Shown here: one piece after another, positions 8,975 through 19,800 of the stretch
How the letters are laid out: every line of letters begins with the position of its first letter
Numbering within the stretch: the stretch's first letter is position 1
Assembly: GCA_964485695.1 (NCBI GenBank)
Contig: CAZAKZ010000017.1
Span: 1 to 58,065 of the forward strand
Origin: CAZAKZ01 sp964485695
GTDB taxonomy: Bacteria; Planctomycetota; JAFGQW01
Reading direction: 5' to 3'
DNA: 58,065 nucleotides
The notes under the pieces: generated by a model
What the model saw: only the letters and a program-made list of their open reading frames with translations
What the model was told of the DNA's origin: nothing
The model's database searches: none
Made by a program: the position numbers and the translations under genes

Positions 8975-9577
8975 ATGCCGACTTCAATTCCATTGGGCCC
9001 GATCCAGGTGAATACCTCGCTGTTCTTGCAGGTCTATCTGGGCTCCCAGCGGTGCACCTGCGGGGGATTCTTCCGCAACCGGGAACAGGCCCAAATCCAG
9101 CGGGAGCGTTCTACCATACGCCAGGTGTTCGCCGTCTGCAAGAAATGCCGGAAACCCCGGACATTCGAGTTCGACATCTCCACCGTGGGGGATTCCGGCG
9201 AGGACCGGCACCTGTTCATGAAAACGGTTTCCTCCTTCCTGGCCGGCCTGGGCGCCATGAAGAAACACAACTATCCGACCGCCGAGACGAGGTTCCTCGA
9301 GACTCTGAACGACGAGACCGGAGAGCCCAACTTCACGGTGGCCCACTACTACCTGGGTCGTATCGCCTTCGAGTCCGGGCGCATCCACGAGGCCATCCAG
9401 CGCTTCAAACGCGCCACGCTCCTGCAGCCCCAGGAGATCTCCTATCACCAGGCCCTGTACGAGGGCTACTGGGCCAGTGGAAACCGGAGTTCAGCCCTGG
9501 CAGAGATGGCCGTCATCGAAGACCTGAAACTCCGATTCGACGCCGATCCAACCACTCTGCCCGCGTTCGAGGAATGA
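8975..9577 (+). CDS. TPR protein with N-terminal Cys pairs
   Basis: 200 residues, no signal peptide. The N-terminal third has two Cys pairs (Cys27/Cys29 in RCTCGG and Cys55/Cys58 in CKKC) that could form a zinc site. The remainder is helical with TPR character (NFTVAHYYLGRIAFESGRIH, then AIQRFKRATLLQPQ and a third repeat). TPRs mediate protein contacts; the partner is unknown. It stands alone on the plus strand, ends 35 bases from the convergent MazG-like gene and has its own candidate promoter. Sure of coding and TPR fold; the zinc site is an inference. Confidence 0.8.
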   Translation: MPTSIPLGPIQVNTSLFLQVYLGSQRCTCGGFFRNREQAQIQRERSTIRQVFAVCKKCRKPRTFEFDISTVGDSGEDRHLFMKTVSSFLAGLGAMKKHNYPTAETRFLETLNDETGEPNFTVAHYYLGRIAFESGRIHEAIQRFKRATLLQPQEISYHQALYEGYWASGNRSSALAEMAVIEDLKLRFDADPTTLPAFEE

Positions 9578-9612
9578 ATGCTGTGCCTTGACAGCCTGGG
9601 GAGAACCGGCGG

Positions 9613-9972
9613 TCAGGGACGCGAATAGGTGCCCCGGAATTTCTCCGGAGGATACTTGCGGCGGTTCTTCTCGAATTTGGACCGGAGCGCGCCAGACACG
9701 TCCAGGTCCGTCACGTTGGCCAGGGCCAGGACGTAGGCCAGCACGTCGGCGAGCTCATCGGCGGCCTGGTCCCGGACGGTGCCGGGGACCTTCGCGGCCT
9801 CCGCTTCCTCGGGCGTCAGCCACTGGAACACCTCCAGGAGTTCTCCCGCCTCCACGGCGATGCTGGCCGCCAGGTTCTTGGGCTTGTGATATTTTTCCCA
9901 GCACCGCTCTGCAACAAAGGCACGCACCAGATCCCTGAGCTCTGAAACGGTGGTGTTCTGATCATTCTTCAT
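9613..9972 (-). CDS. MazG-like nucleotide pyrophosphohydrolase
   Basis: 119 residues of the all-alpha NTP pyrophosphatase fold. The first acidic motif is EAGELLEVFQW and the second is DELADVLAYV, the ExxE and ExxD pairs that bind magnesium. The upstream CWEKYHKPKNLAASIAVE segment is typical of the small dCTP/NTP diphosphatase group (RS21-C6-like). It probably hydrolyses non-canonical or surplus dNTPs. I chose ATG 9972 because the family begins shortly before ELRDLVRAF; a longer in-frame extension of 29 residues looks non-coding. Confidence 0.88.
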   Translation of the reverse strand: MKNDQNTTVSELRDLVRAFVAERCWEKYHKPKNLAASIAVEAGELLEVFQWLTPEEAEAAKVPGTVRDQAADELADVLAYVLALANVTDLDVSGALRSKFEKNRRKYPPEKFRGTYSRP

Positions 9973-10248
9973 GCGATTGAATGGATCCGGATTCCCGGCA
10001 CTTGAAAAGGCCCACATCATACTCCCCGTGCCGGCCCGGTCCAAGGTGGTCTTCCTCATCTATTTCCTGAGTATGGCGTTGCATTGACAGCCAAAGGATA
10101 CCCTGGTATCTTGAAGAGCGAATGGAGTATGAATCCCCGGCCGCCCAGCCTATCAGGCCAGGCTCATCGAATCCGGAACCGCGGGAACGAAATGCCCCCA
10201 ATTCCACCGGGGGGAAGGGGCAGGCAATCACATGGAGATCCACCGACC

Positions 10249-11634
10249 ATGAAGAATTCTATCCTCGCCGTCGCCCTGATCCTCCTGGTCACAGGTTCCG
10301 TCGCCGGCCAGTACCACGACCCGGTCTATGTCGCGGGCGGGTACTTCACCACTTCTTCCCTGTATTCGAGAGGGTTCTGGCTGGCCGATGCCAAGAACCA
10401 GACCTACACATCCCTCGCCCCCACGTCCTACAGGTCCAGTACGGTGCTGATGGACGCGGACAACCGGCGCATCCTCTATTCCGTCCAGGGCACCACGTCC
10501 ACGTCCTATCCCGGCCCCATCAAGAGCGGCATCTTCCGCTACGATCCCGCCACCACGACCCTCCAGACGATCATGGTCGACACTCTGACCCTCTACCGCC
10601 CCTGCCATCTCCTCATCAACCAGGACGGGGACTACGTGTTCGGTTGCCAGTCGAGGAATACCTCCAACGTCTATAGCTATCACATCTTCAGGATCGCCCA
10701 GGGTGGAGGCCTCACCACGATCCTGTCCACGACCACCATGGGCAACCGGCACTACTTCAGCAACGCAATCGTCAGGAACATGGACACCGGCAACTACCTG
10801 GTCAACAACGGCACCAGCACCCCCGGGCTCTATTACGGCATCCTCGACGTGGCCGACGACGGCACCTACACCACCTACAGCACCGGCGGCACCTATGGAT
10901 GGTACGGCTACTACTCCATGCCCCAGGACCACGACACCGGCTTCATCGAGGGGCAGTATCTCGACACCATCTACCAGCTGAAGCCCGGCACCTCGAACCG
11001 CACCACCCTCTGGCACCCGGGCCGGCCCGGGGGCCACTACATGCGCTACGCCTGCAAGTTCGACCTGCAGTCCGCAGCCAGCAAGCGGTGGGTAGCCATC
11101 GGCTACTTCCAGACCACCAAGAACAACACCAACTACTATGCACCCGTGGTCTTCTACATCGACCAGAAAAACTACACCGTCACCAACGTGAACGTGGATC
11201 CTAAGAAGATCCTCCCGACCCAGTACAACCACGTCTACACCTTCGACTTTTACCGGGGTCGGCACCTGCAGACAGTAAGCACGGGCACCCGGCAGTGGAA
11301 CATCCACATCAGCTGCCCGAACTTCCCCGGCAAGAACTACGCCCTGGTCCTGAGCGCCTCCGGGTACCGCCCGGGGATCAAGCTCCCCGACAACCGGACC
11401 GTGCACCTGAACTTCGACGATCTGTTCAACCTGTCGTCCAAGAACATGCTGAAGCCGTTCTTCGATCCCGGACCGCTCCAGCTCAACGCCAAGGGCGAGG
11501 CCGTCGGCACCATCGACCTGAGGACCCTGCCGCCAAAGCTCAACATACCCGTCTGGATGGCCCTGGCGGTTATGGACCCTCAAGCGCCGAACGGGATTGC
11601 CTATTTGCCGGATACGTACGTGATGCGACTGTAA
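10249..11634 (+). CDS. Secreted protein, paralogue of 29184-30587
   Basis: 461 residues with a signal peptide (MKNSILAVALILLVTGSVAG). About 320 residues rich in Tyr, Thr, Gly and Asn follow, with repeated short strands that suggest a beta-propeller-like fold (inference). From about residue 345 a C-terminal module reads TRQWNIHISCPNFPGKNYAL, with PDNRTVHLNFDDLF and DPQAPNGIAYLPD. The same module ends the protein at 29184-30587, which has IKPD, LPDGRQIFLLPDVL and DPKAPSGIAW at equivalent places. No catalytic motif is seen. The start was chosen at the signal peptide. It is 58 bases upstream of another secreted protein gene. Confidence 0.85.
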   Translation: MKNSILAVALILLVTGSVAGQYHDPVYVAGGYFTTSSLYSRGFWLADAKNQTYTSLAPTSYRSSTVLMDADNRRILYSVQGTTSTSYPGPIKSGIFRYDPATTTLQTIMVDTLTLYRPCHLLINQDGDYVFGCQSRNTSNVYSYHIFRIAQGGGLTTILSTTTMGNRHYFSNAIVRNMDTGNYLVNNGTSTPGLYYGILDVADDGTYTTYSTGGTYGWYGYYSMPQDHDTGFIEGQYLDTIYQLKPGTSNRTTLWHPGRPGGHYMRYACKFDLQSAASKRWVAIGYFQTTKNNTNYYAPVVFYIDQKNYTVTNVNVDPKKILPTQYNHVYTFDFYRGRHLQTVSTGTRQWNIHISCPNFPGKNYALVLSASGYRPGIKLPDNRTVHLNFDDLFNLSSKNMLKPFFDPGPLQLNAKGEAVGTIDLRTLPPKLNIPVWMALAVMDPQAPNGIAYLPDTYVMRL

Positions 11635-11692
11635 GTCGTTTCCGGAAATACGAAGTCCTGCTATTCCAAGTATGAAAGGAATGAGAGGAATC

Positions 11693-12703
11693 ATGACCCT
11701 ACCGAAAACCAGTACGATCTTCACCGTCGTTTTACTTGCGGCCCTTCCCCTGCTGGCAACATCGATCCAGGCTCAATCCAATGACATTTACATCCCGGAC
11801 AACAATCCGGCCGCCGGTACCTGCAACCACTTTCCCTTCAATGCCAACTGGTCGGGAGCCAGCGGAGAGTGGCGGTACCACGCCTTCTTCACGGCCCAGC
11901 AGATGGGCGGCACGGCCTGCCTGATCTCGGACATCTCCTTTGCGCCCTGCTCGTCCGGTACGTTTGCCGCGACGAAGTTCCAGGTCCGGCTGAGCCACAC
12001 CACCGCCCCCTCCATCACCGCCGCCATGAACAGCAACCTCCCGAATCCCGTGGCCGTGATACCGGAGGGGCCCTTCACCTGGAAGCCGGTGAACCTGCAA
12101 TGGACCCCCCTCACCATCATCACGCTGTTCAGCTACAACGGAACAGACAACGTGGTGGTCGAGATCCGGTACACGGGAGGGACGATCAGCGGTGGATTCC
12201 AGGGGCCTGTCCGGCGAGCCAATGTGGCCCAGCGCGTCTACAAGTACGGCACCGGCGCCTACAACAGCAACGCCGGTACCAACGGCGGCAACACGGCATT
12301 CAAGATCAAGTTCTCCTGTGCGGACACCTACATCATGGCCGTGGGGACGCCCCGACCGGGAAACACTGTAGACCTGGTTCTCAAGGCTCCAAAGGACGTG
12401 GGGCTTCCATACCAGGTGGGTTCATCGCTCGGGAACGGACCCATCCCCATCGACACCCGGAAGCTGAACCTCAGCCTGGACGACCTTCTGAAAGTATCCG
12501 TCAAGGGCCTTCTCCCCTCGGTCTTCCAGCGATACACAGGGTTTATCAGCGCCAGCGGCCAGGGGGTTGCCAAGATCGTGCTGCCGAACGACAAGGCTCT
12601 GGTAGGCGTGAAATTCTATAACGCTTTCCTGACGATCAAGACCGGGGAGCCCTCGAATGTGAAATCCATCAGCAACACGGTGGCGTTGACCATCGTCAGC
12701 TGA
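11693..12703 (+). CDS. Secreted protein with related C-terminal module
   Basis: 336 residues. The signal peptide runs from the start to about SIQAQ. The middle reads NNPAAGTCNHFPFNANWSG with Gly/Thr-rich strands. The last 125 residues (from AVGTPRPGNTVDLVLKAP) contain IPIDTRKLNLSLDDLLKVS and a terminal SISNTVALTI, a layout like the C-termini of the two other secreted proteins in the window but more diverged. ATG 11693 has a good site (GAGAGGAATC); ATG 11672 is the in-frame alternative. Function unknown; an extracellular or outer-surface role is inferred from export. It is convergent with the second methyltransferase gene, only eight bases apart. Confidence 0.82.
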   Translation: MTLPKTSTIFTVVLLAALPLLATSIQAQSNDIYIPDNNPAAGTCNHFPFNANWSGASGEWRYHAFFTAQQMGGTACLISDISFAPCSSGTFAATKFQVRLSHTTAPSITAAMNSNLPNPVAVIPEGPFTWKPVNLQWTPLTIITLFSYNGTDNVVVEIRYTGGTISGGFQGPVRRANVAQRVYKYGTGAYNSNAGTNGGNTAFKIKFSCADTYIMAVGTPRPGNTVDLVLKAPKDVGLPYQVGSSLGNGPIPIDTRKLNLSLDDLLKVSVKGLLPSVFQRYTGFISASGQGVAKIVLPNDKALVGVKFYNAFLTIKTGEPSNVKSISNTVALTIVS

Positions 12704-12711
12704 ATGAGTCG

Positions 12712-13473
12712 CTAATCGGCCTTTCGCCGGCCGTGGACCACGGAGATGTGATCCACGATCTCCACGGGCCCCCGGGCAGTGACCTGGAAGGTGTCGAGGT
12801 ATTCGACCTCCTCGAATCCCGCGACCTTGCACATCTTCACCAGGCACGCCGGGGAGGGCGTCCACCAGGCGCACCGGAATGCGTCGCCGACGTAGACCGC
12901 GTATTCCCGGTCCGGTTGGGACAGGTCCGTGGGCGTGGCGATGACTGCCAGGCCGCCCGGCTCGAGCATGTCGTGGAGAGCTTCGAGCCCCCCCACCGGG
13001 TCCCGGAGGTGGACGAGGACGCTTCCCAGGAAGGCGAGGTCGAACCGGTCCTCCATCTCCTGCGGCAGGCCGTAGATCCGGTGGTACCGCATCTCGACCC
13101 GGGACCCGAGAATCGACCGGGCCACCTCGAAGCCGCCGTGCACCTCGTGGAAGTCGATCTCCTCGATCTCCCGGTCCGATCGTAGCTTTCTCTGCTCTTC
13201 CAGGTATCGCCGGGGATAGTCGTGGTCTCCGATGGTCCTCAAGTCCACGGCCACGACCCGGGCAGCCCCGAGGCTCTCGAAATGGAAGGAGAAGAATCCG
13301 TTGGAGGCCCCCACGTCCAGAACCCTCTTGCCCGCGAGGGATGCGGGAAACCGGTAGTGGTGCAGGAAGGGGCGCATGTCGTAGACGCCAGGGGTCTCCA
13401 CCCCCTCGCCCAGATCGAGGGTGTGGTACCACACCTTCACGGAATCGACCTTGGATCGGATATCAGACGTCAT
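12712..13473 (-). CDS. CmoB-like class I SAM methyltransferase, copy 2
   Basis: 253 residues, clearly paralogous to the product of 8045-8818: WYHTLDLGEG, DMRPFLHHY, VLDVGASNGFFSFHFE, VVAVDLRTIGDHD, FDLAFLGSVLVHLRDP and CAWWTPSPACL align in order. Motif I and the acidic end of motif II are intact, so SAM binding is expected. The divergence between the copies lies mainly in the C-terminal third, which suggests different substrates (inference). It starts at ATG 13473 before a 378-base AT-richer spacer that also precedes the macroglobulin-like gene. Confidence 0.82.
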   Translation of the reverse strand: MTSDIRSKVDSVKVWYHTLDLGEGVETPGVYDMRPFLHHYRFPASLAGKRVLDVGASNGFFSFHFESLGAARVVAVDLRTIGDHDYPRRYLEEQRKLRSDREIEEIDFHEVHGGFEVARSILGSRVEMRYHRIYGLPQEMEDRFDLAFLGSVLVHLRDPVGGLEALHDMLEPGGLAVIATPTDLSQPDREYAVYVGDAFRCAWWTPSPACLVKMCKVAGFEEVEYLDTFQVTARGPVEIVDHISVVHGRRKAD

Positions 13474-13851
13474 GTTTGGATCCCCGGAAACGCGGCCAGG
13501 TGTAGGGGCAGGAAATCGGATCAGGATTCCGCCAGAACTCTCCCGTATCTTAGTAACATATTCCTATCAAGCAACTTACAATTCAACAAAAACACCTCCT
13601 GATTGATTCCGCCTATTTGTCAAAATCCTCATACAATCCATTCGCCGCCTGTCTCCGGTTTTCTCGAAACCTGCGGGCGGCTTCCGGATCAAAGGCCGGT
13701 CTCGTGGTTTCTTGCCGGGTTTTCCCGTGGAATGGAAATCACGCCTGGATTTGGATAGAGTCCTCTGATCACCGACATGAAACGCTCGGAAATACAACAT
13801 TCCTTCAAGCCGGGTCCACTCGCCACCCGGACCGAATCAAGGAGAAAGAAC
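13474..13851. other. Intergenic spacer between divergent genes
   Basis: 378 bases, lower in GC than the flanking genes around 13540-13640. It should hold promoters for the leftward methyltransferase and the rightward macroglobulin-like gene. On the minus strand TTGAAT and GAATAT stand 17 bases apart around 13560-13590, a weak candidate promoter. No gene, tRNA or strong hairpin is seen. Confidence 0.4.
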
Positions 13852-16800
13852 ATGGCACGTCGACTGGGGCTGCTCCTCCTTCCCGTTTTCTTCCTTTTCA
13901 TCGCCTGGCCCACCCTCGGGTCGGACGACGCCCATGACCTCTTCGAGCGCGGCCGAGAGCTGATGGCCGACCGGAACTACGACGGCGCGGCCCGGGTGCT
14001 CACGGACCTGACCCGGCGCTATCCCGGCGCCGCCGAGGCCGACGAGGCCGTCCTCCTCCTCGGGAAGGCCCACCTCTACGCCGGCAAGTTTGATGCCGCC
14101 GTCGCCGCCTTCGACCGGCTCCTGAAGGATATGGCCTCCTCGGCCTGGGCCGAGAAGGCCCGGCTGCTCCTGGCTGACGCGTACACCGCTCAGGGCCGCC
14201 ACGACCTCGCCTCCGACATTCTACGGCGGCGCCTCGAGACCGTGGAAGGTAGGGCGTACAAGGTGATGCTGGCGGGCCATTACTTGAAGGTTGCGGAAAC
14301 GGCCTTCGAGGGCACGCCTTCCACGGATCCCCTCAAGAAGGGGGAGAAGGTGCGAGACCTGAAGAAGGCGATCCGCTACTTCTCCCGGGCCCGGGACCTG
14401 CTCCGGGAGGAGCGGGAAGAGGCGGAACTCACCGTGAAGATCGCCCGGGCCCACTTCGATGACAAGAATCCCGGAAAGACGGTCGAAACACTCAAGGATT
14501 TCTTCAAGCGATTCCCCGACTTCGCCTCCCCCGCCGAGGTCCGGCTCCTCAAGGCCAGGGCACACCAGAACACAGGCCAGACCAAAAAGGCCCGGGCCGA
14601 GGTCAAGGACTTCCTCCGGACCGACGGCCTGTTCCTGAAGCATCCGCTCCGTCCCGAGGCCCTCCAGCTCGCGGCGGAAACCCACTTCAAGGAGGGCGGC
14701 GAGCGCGCCGTCCTGAAGGGCGTCTCCGTCCTCGCGGGTGCCATCCAGGCCTATCCCGATCACGCCCTCGCCGAGACCCTGGCTTTCCGCGTGGGCGAGG
14801 CCCTCTACGGCGCCGGCAAGCTGAAGGAAGCCATCGCGGCCCTGACCCTGTTCAGGGACCGCTACCCCGGGAGCAAGCGCGCTCCCGATGCCCAGCTCCA
14901 CATTGCCGAGGCCCACCACCACATGAAGGCGTACGAGGCCGCACGGTCGGCCTGGCGCGCCTTCATCGGTGAGAATCCCAACCATCCCGCCTGGGCCTCG
15001 GCCCAGCGCCGCATCGTGGAGGCGCTCTACACCCGCGCCGCCGACCTGAGAAAGGCCGAGGAATCCGAGGAGGCGCTGACCGCCTTCAAGGCCTTCCTGG
15101 CCGAGTATCCGGCAGACAGGCTGAGCCCGAAGGCGCAGGTGAACGTGGCCGAGCTCCACGAAAAGGCCGAGCGCCTGGAAGCGGCTCTGGAAGCCTACCG
15201 CATCGTGGCCACCCGCTACGCCGGCCTGGACCGGAACGCGGCGGCCTCCAGCCAGTTCAAGCGGGCCGAGATCCTGAGGCTCAAGAAGGAAGACCTCACC
15301 CGCGCCATGGAGGCCCTGAAGGACCTGCTCAAGCGATTCCCCGGAACCGGGGAAGCTCGCAAGGCACGGTCCCTCATCGCCCGCCTCTTTGCCCGGTCCC
15401 TCAAGGTGGAGACCGAACGCGTCTTTTCCCTGAAGGAGGCCCCACGCCTCAAGGTGTCCACCCGCAACATCGAGAAGCTCTCCTTCAAGGCCTACCCCCT
15501 GAACCTGGTGGAATACTTCAAGCGGAAACACCGCATCGACCGCATCGAGTCGGTGGAGGTGCCCATCATCAAGCCGGCGGTGGAGTGGACCGTGGAAGTG
15601 AAGGGCTACGCCCGGTTCAAGGACATCGAGCGCCCGGTCCCCCTCGACCGCCTGAAGGATCTGGCCGCCAAGGGCGGCGCCTTCATCCTCGCCGTGCGGG
15701 GAGAGGACCTGGAGACCCGCACCCTGGTTCTGCTCTCGGACCTGACCCTGGTGCTCAAAAAATCGCCCAGACAGGGGCTGGTCTTCGTCCTCGACGAGGC
15801 CGCGGGCCGCCCCGCCTCCGGCGTGGACGTGATCATGAGCGACGGCCGAAAGATCGTCGCCACCGGCAAGACCGATCGTGAAGGCGTCTTCGTCAAGCGG
15901 TTCGGCAACTACGTACCCGGACTCCAGGTCCTGGTCCACCGCCGCGGCCACACGGCCCATGCAGGCGGATCCAGCCGGAGCGCCTACACCTTCGGGTACA
16001 AGACCAAGGCCTACCTCTATACCGACCGGCCGCGCTACCGGCCCGGCCACCGGGTCCAGTTCAAGGGCATCGTCCGAAAGGTGGTGGACGGCGTCTACCG
16101 CACGCCCAGGAACGCCAAAACCCAGGTCAAGGTCCTGGACAGCCGCGGCGCCATTCTCCTCGAGAAGGAGATGAAGGTGAACGCCTTCGGCACCCTTAGC
16201 GGCGAGGTGGTCGTGGGAGGTGCGGCGCCCCTGGGCACCTATCGCATCACTGCCCGGTTCGACAAGCAGGATTTCCAGACCACCTTCGAGGTGGCCGAGT
16301 ACAAGAAACCCGACATGTTCGCCCGCATCAAACCCGGTCGCCCCGACTACCTGAACGGCGAGCGGGTGGAGGCCGTCCTGGAGGCCGGCTACTTCTTCGG
16401 CGGCCCGGCAAAGCGCGCGGCCGTGCGCTGGCGCGTCTACCGCCGGTCCTTCTCCTTCGACGCGGCGGCGTACAAGGACTACGCCTGGTTCTTCGAGGAG
16501 AAGAAGGCCGACAGGAAATCGGGGGGCGGCCCCGGGGACCACGTCACCTCCGGGACCGGCGTGACGGACGACGAGGGCCGCTTCAAGTTCGCCTTCGACA
16601 CCGGCGACAGGGAGGGCGACTGGCGCTACACGGTGGTGGTCGAGGTCCAGGGCCGCGGCCGTTCCGTGGCCTACGGCTCCACGGTGTTGTTCGTGACCGA
16701 GCGGGCTTACTATGCCGTGGTGCGCGCCGACAAGAAGGCCTACCAGCCGAAGGAAGACATCCGGATCTCCTTGACCACGGTGAACGCCCGCCACGAGCCC

Positions 16801-19800
16801 GTCTCCAGAACCGGCATCGTGGAGCTCCGCCGCCTGGGGCGCGGAAAGCAAGGCCCCACCGAGACCGTGGCGGCCACCGCCCCCGTCACCACCGGCAAGG
16901 ACGGCAAGGGTGAGGTGAAGCTCCGGGCCCCCCGTGGCGGCGACTACCGGATCTCCTACGCGGGCAAGGACCGGAGGGGCGAGACGACCCTCGGCCAGGC
17001 CCGGGTTGCCGTATCCGGCGAGGCCGAGGACCTGAGGCGTCAGGCCAGGATCGTGGCCGAACGGGAGATCTACTACGCCGGCGATCGGGCCCAGGTGCTG
17101 GTGAACACCCCCCGGGCACCGGCCCACGTACTGCTCACCTTCGAGGGGGAAAGGGTCCTGGACCACAAGGTGATCCACCTGGAGCGCCGGTCCAACCTCC
17201 TGCGACTGGAAATGAAGGGCGACTACGCCCCCAACGTGTTCCTGCGCGTGGCCATCCCCGCGGACCACAAGCTCTACGAGGACGAGGACGAGGTCCTGGT
17301 ATTCAAGTTCCTGAAGGTGAAGGTCACCCCCGACCGCACCGAATACCGACCCGGCGACAAGGTGAAGTACGCCATCCACGCCACCGACCCCAAGGGCAAG
17401 CCGGTGAAGGCCGAGGTCAGCCTGGCGGTGGTGGACAAGAGCCTGCTCGAGATCGCGCCCGAGACGGTCAAGGCCGTCAAGCCCTTCTTCTACGACCAGA
17501 AGCGGCGCCGGAGCGTGGCCACCTCCTCCTCCCTCTCCTTCAAGTACGCGGCCGCCACCAAGAAGGTGGACCCCGACCTCCTCGGCATGGAGGCGCGGGA
17601 CAAGTTCATGAAGGAGATGCAGAGCCGGGAGCAACTGGCCCGGAAGGCCGTGGCCGCGTCTCCAACGCCCTCCTACGCTGGCCCGACCGGGTCCGTGCCC
17701 CCTCGCCTGAAGAACATGTCCAAGTGGGCGGACGCCAAGCCCGGCAGGAGGGTGGCGGCCGAGAAGAACAAGTCCGAATCGGCCGGATTCTTCCTCGGTA
17801 GATCCGGCAAGCGCCTCGAGCGCCGTGCCCACAAGAAGGGCAATCGGCCGGGCAAAGATGCGGTCATGGACCGCCTCGCGGCCGACCGGGAGCAGTCCGA
17901 GATGGAGGACGCCGAACCCATGCAGGATGCTCCCTTCGAACGGGGCTACCTGGGCTACCGTGCGGACGAGGCTCTCCAGGCGGTCAAGGTGCGGCGTCGG
18001 TTCCTGGATACCGCGGCCTTCCTCCCGCACGTGGAGACCGACGAAAACGGTAAGGCCGAGGTGGAGGTGACCCTGCCCGACAACCTCACGGCCTGGCGTG
18101 CCAAGGCCGTGGGCGTGGGGGGAGACGCCCTGGTCGGTTCCGGCGAGACCGTGTGCCGGGCGGTGAAGCCCCTGGTGGCCCGCATCGATGCACCGCGGTT
18201 CCTCACCCAGGGGGACCGGGTGCGCGCGGCCTCGGTCCTGCACAACAACACGAACCGGTCCGAGAACCTCGAGGTCTCCTTCACCGCGGAAGGAGCGAAA
18301 CTGGAGAGCCCCGCCCGCGCCTCCACGGCGCTGCCCCCCTTCGAGGCCGGCCGCCTGGACTGGGACCTCACGGCGCCGGATCCCGGCGTGGTCAAGCTCA
18401 CCCTGAAGGCGGTGGTGAGCCGCAAGGACGGCCACAGCGACGGCATGGAGAAGGCCATTCCCACCCTTCCCTTCGGGGAACACGGCCGCATGGCCCGTTC
18501 GGCCACCACGGCCGAGAGCGCCGTGATCCAGCTGACCCTCCCCGACGCCCTGATTCCGGGCGCGAGCCGATTCACCTTGCTCCTGAGCCCCGGCTACGAC
18601 ACGGTGCTCCTGGACGGCCTGGACTACCTGGGCGGCTTTCCGTACGGCTGCATCGAGCAGACCGTGAGCCGGTTCCTGCCCGCGGTGGCCGCGGCAAGTG
18701 CCCTGGCCAAGCTGGGCATCGACGATCCGGCCCGGGCCGCCCGCCTGGAGAAGCAGGTGAGAGCGGGCCTGAACCGTCTCTACCACATGCAGCACCCCGA
18801 CGGCGGGTGGGGCTGGTGGTTCCGTAAGATGCGGGGCGGCGCCGCCCACTGCAGCTCCGATCCCCGCATGACCGCCTACGCCCTCCTCGGCCTCGAGGTG
18901 GCGCACAAGTGCGGGTACGCCGTGGATCAAAACGTTCTCGGCCGCGCCCGCACCCTTGCCCGGAGGCTGGCGCAGAAGGTCTCGGGCTACGACCTCCGGG
19001 CCGCCCTCCTCCATGCTCTGAGCGTGGGGGGCGCCGCGTCCACGTCGGACCTGGGTCGGGCCTACCGTTACCGGGACCTGCTCACCGTCAGCGGCCTCTC
19101 CCGCCTGGCCCTGGCCTACGCGGCTCTCAACCGCCCCCGGTACGCCGAGAACCTGGTGACCCTGCTGAAAGAGCGCGCCCTGGAGAGCGAAGGGCACGTG
19201 CGGTGGAAGTACGCCGCCACCGGCAAGGGCGCCTGGGACCGATCGGAGATCGAGAACACGGCCTTCGCCCTCATGGCTCTGCTGCGCGTGGATCCCTCGA
19301 GTCGACTGGTGGAGCCGGCCCTGGCCTACCTCATGCATCACCGCACCGGCCGCTCCTTCCGGTCCACCAAGGACACGGCGGCTGTGATCCTGGCCCTGAC
19401 AGACTATCTGGTCCGCAGGAACCTGGAGCAGCCCACCTTCGATCTGGTGGTGGAAGTCAACGGCAAGAAGGCCTCCGAGGTCCGCATCGAACAGGGTCGC
19501 ATGGCCGACAAGAAACGACACATCTTCCTGGATGCATCCCTGTTCAAGCCCGGGGCCAACACGGTTCATCTGAAGAAGGCCGGCCCGGGTAAGATCCACT
19601 ACGCCTTCATCGCCGACTACCACGGCCCGGCCGAATCCGTAGAATCCCGGGGCAACCTCCTCCAGGTCAAGCGGTGCTACAGTCCCCACGTGGACCCCTC
19701 CGCCATGGGCGAGGATTGGGTGAAGCCCGGCTGGACCGTGGTCATGGAGAAGTTCAGGCCCACGAAGGAAAAGAAGCCGAGCCTGAAAGAGGTGCTGGCT

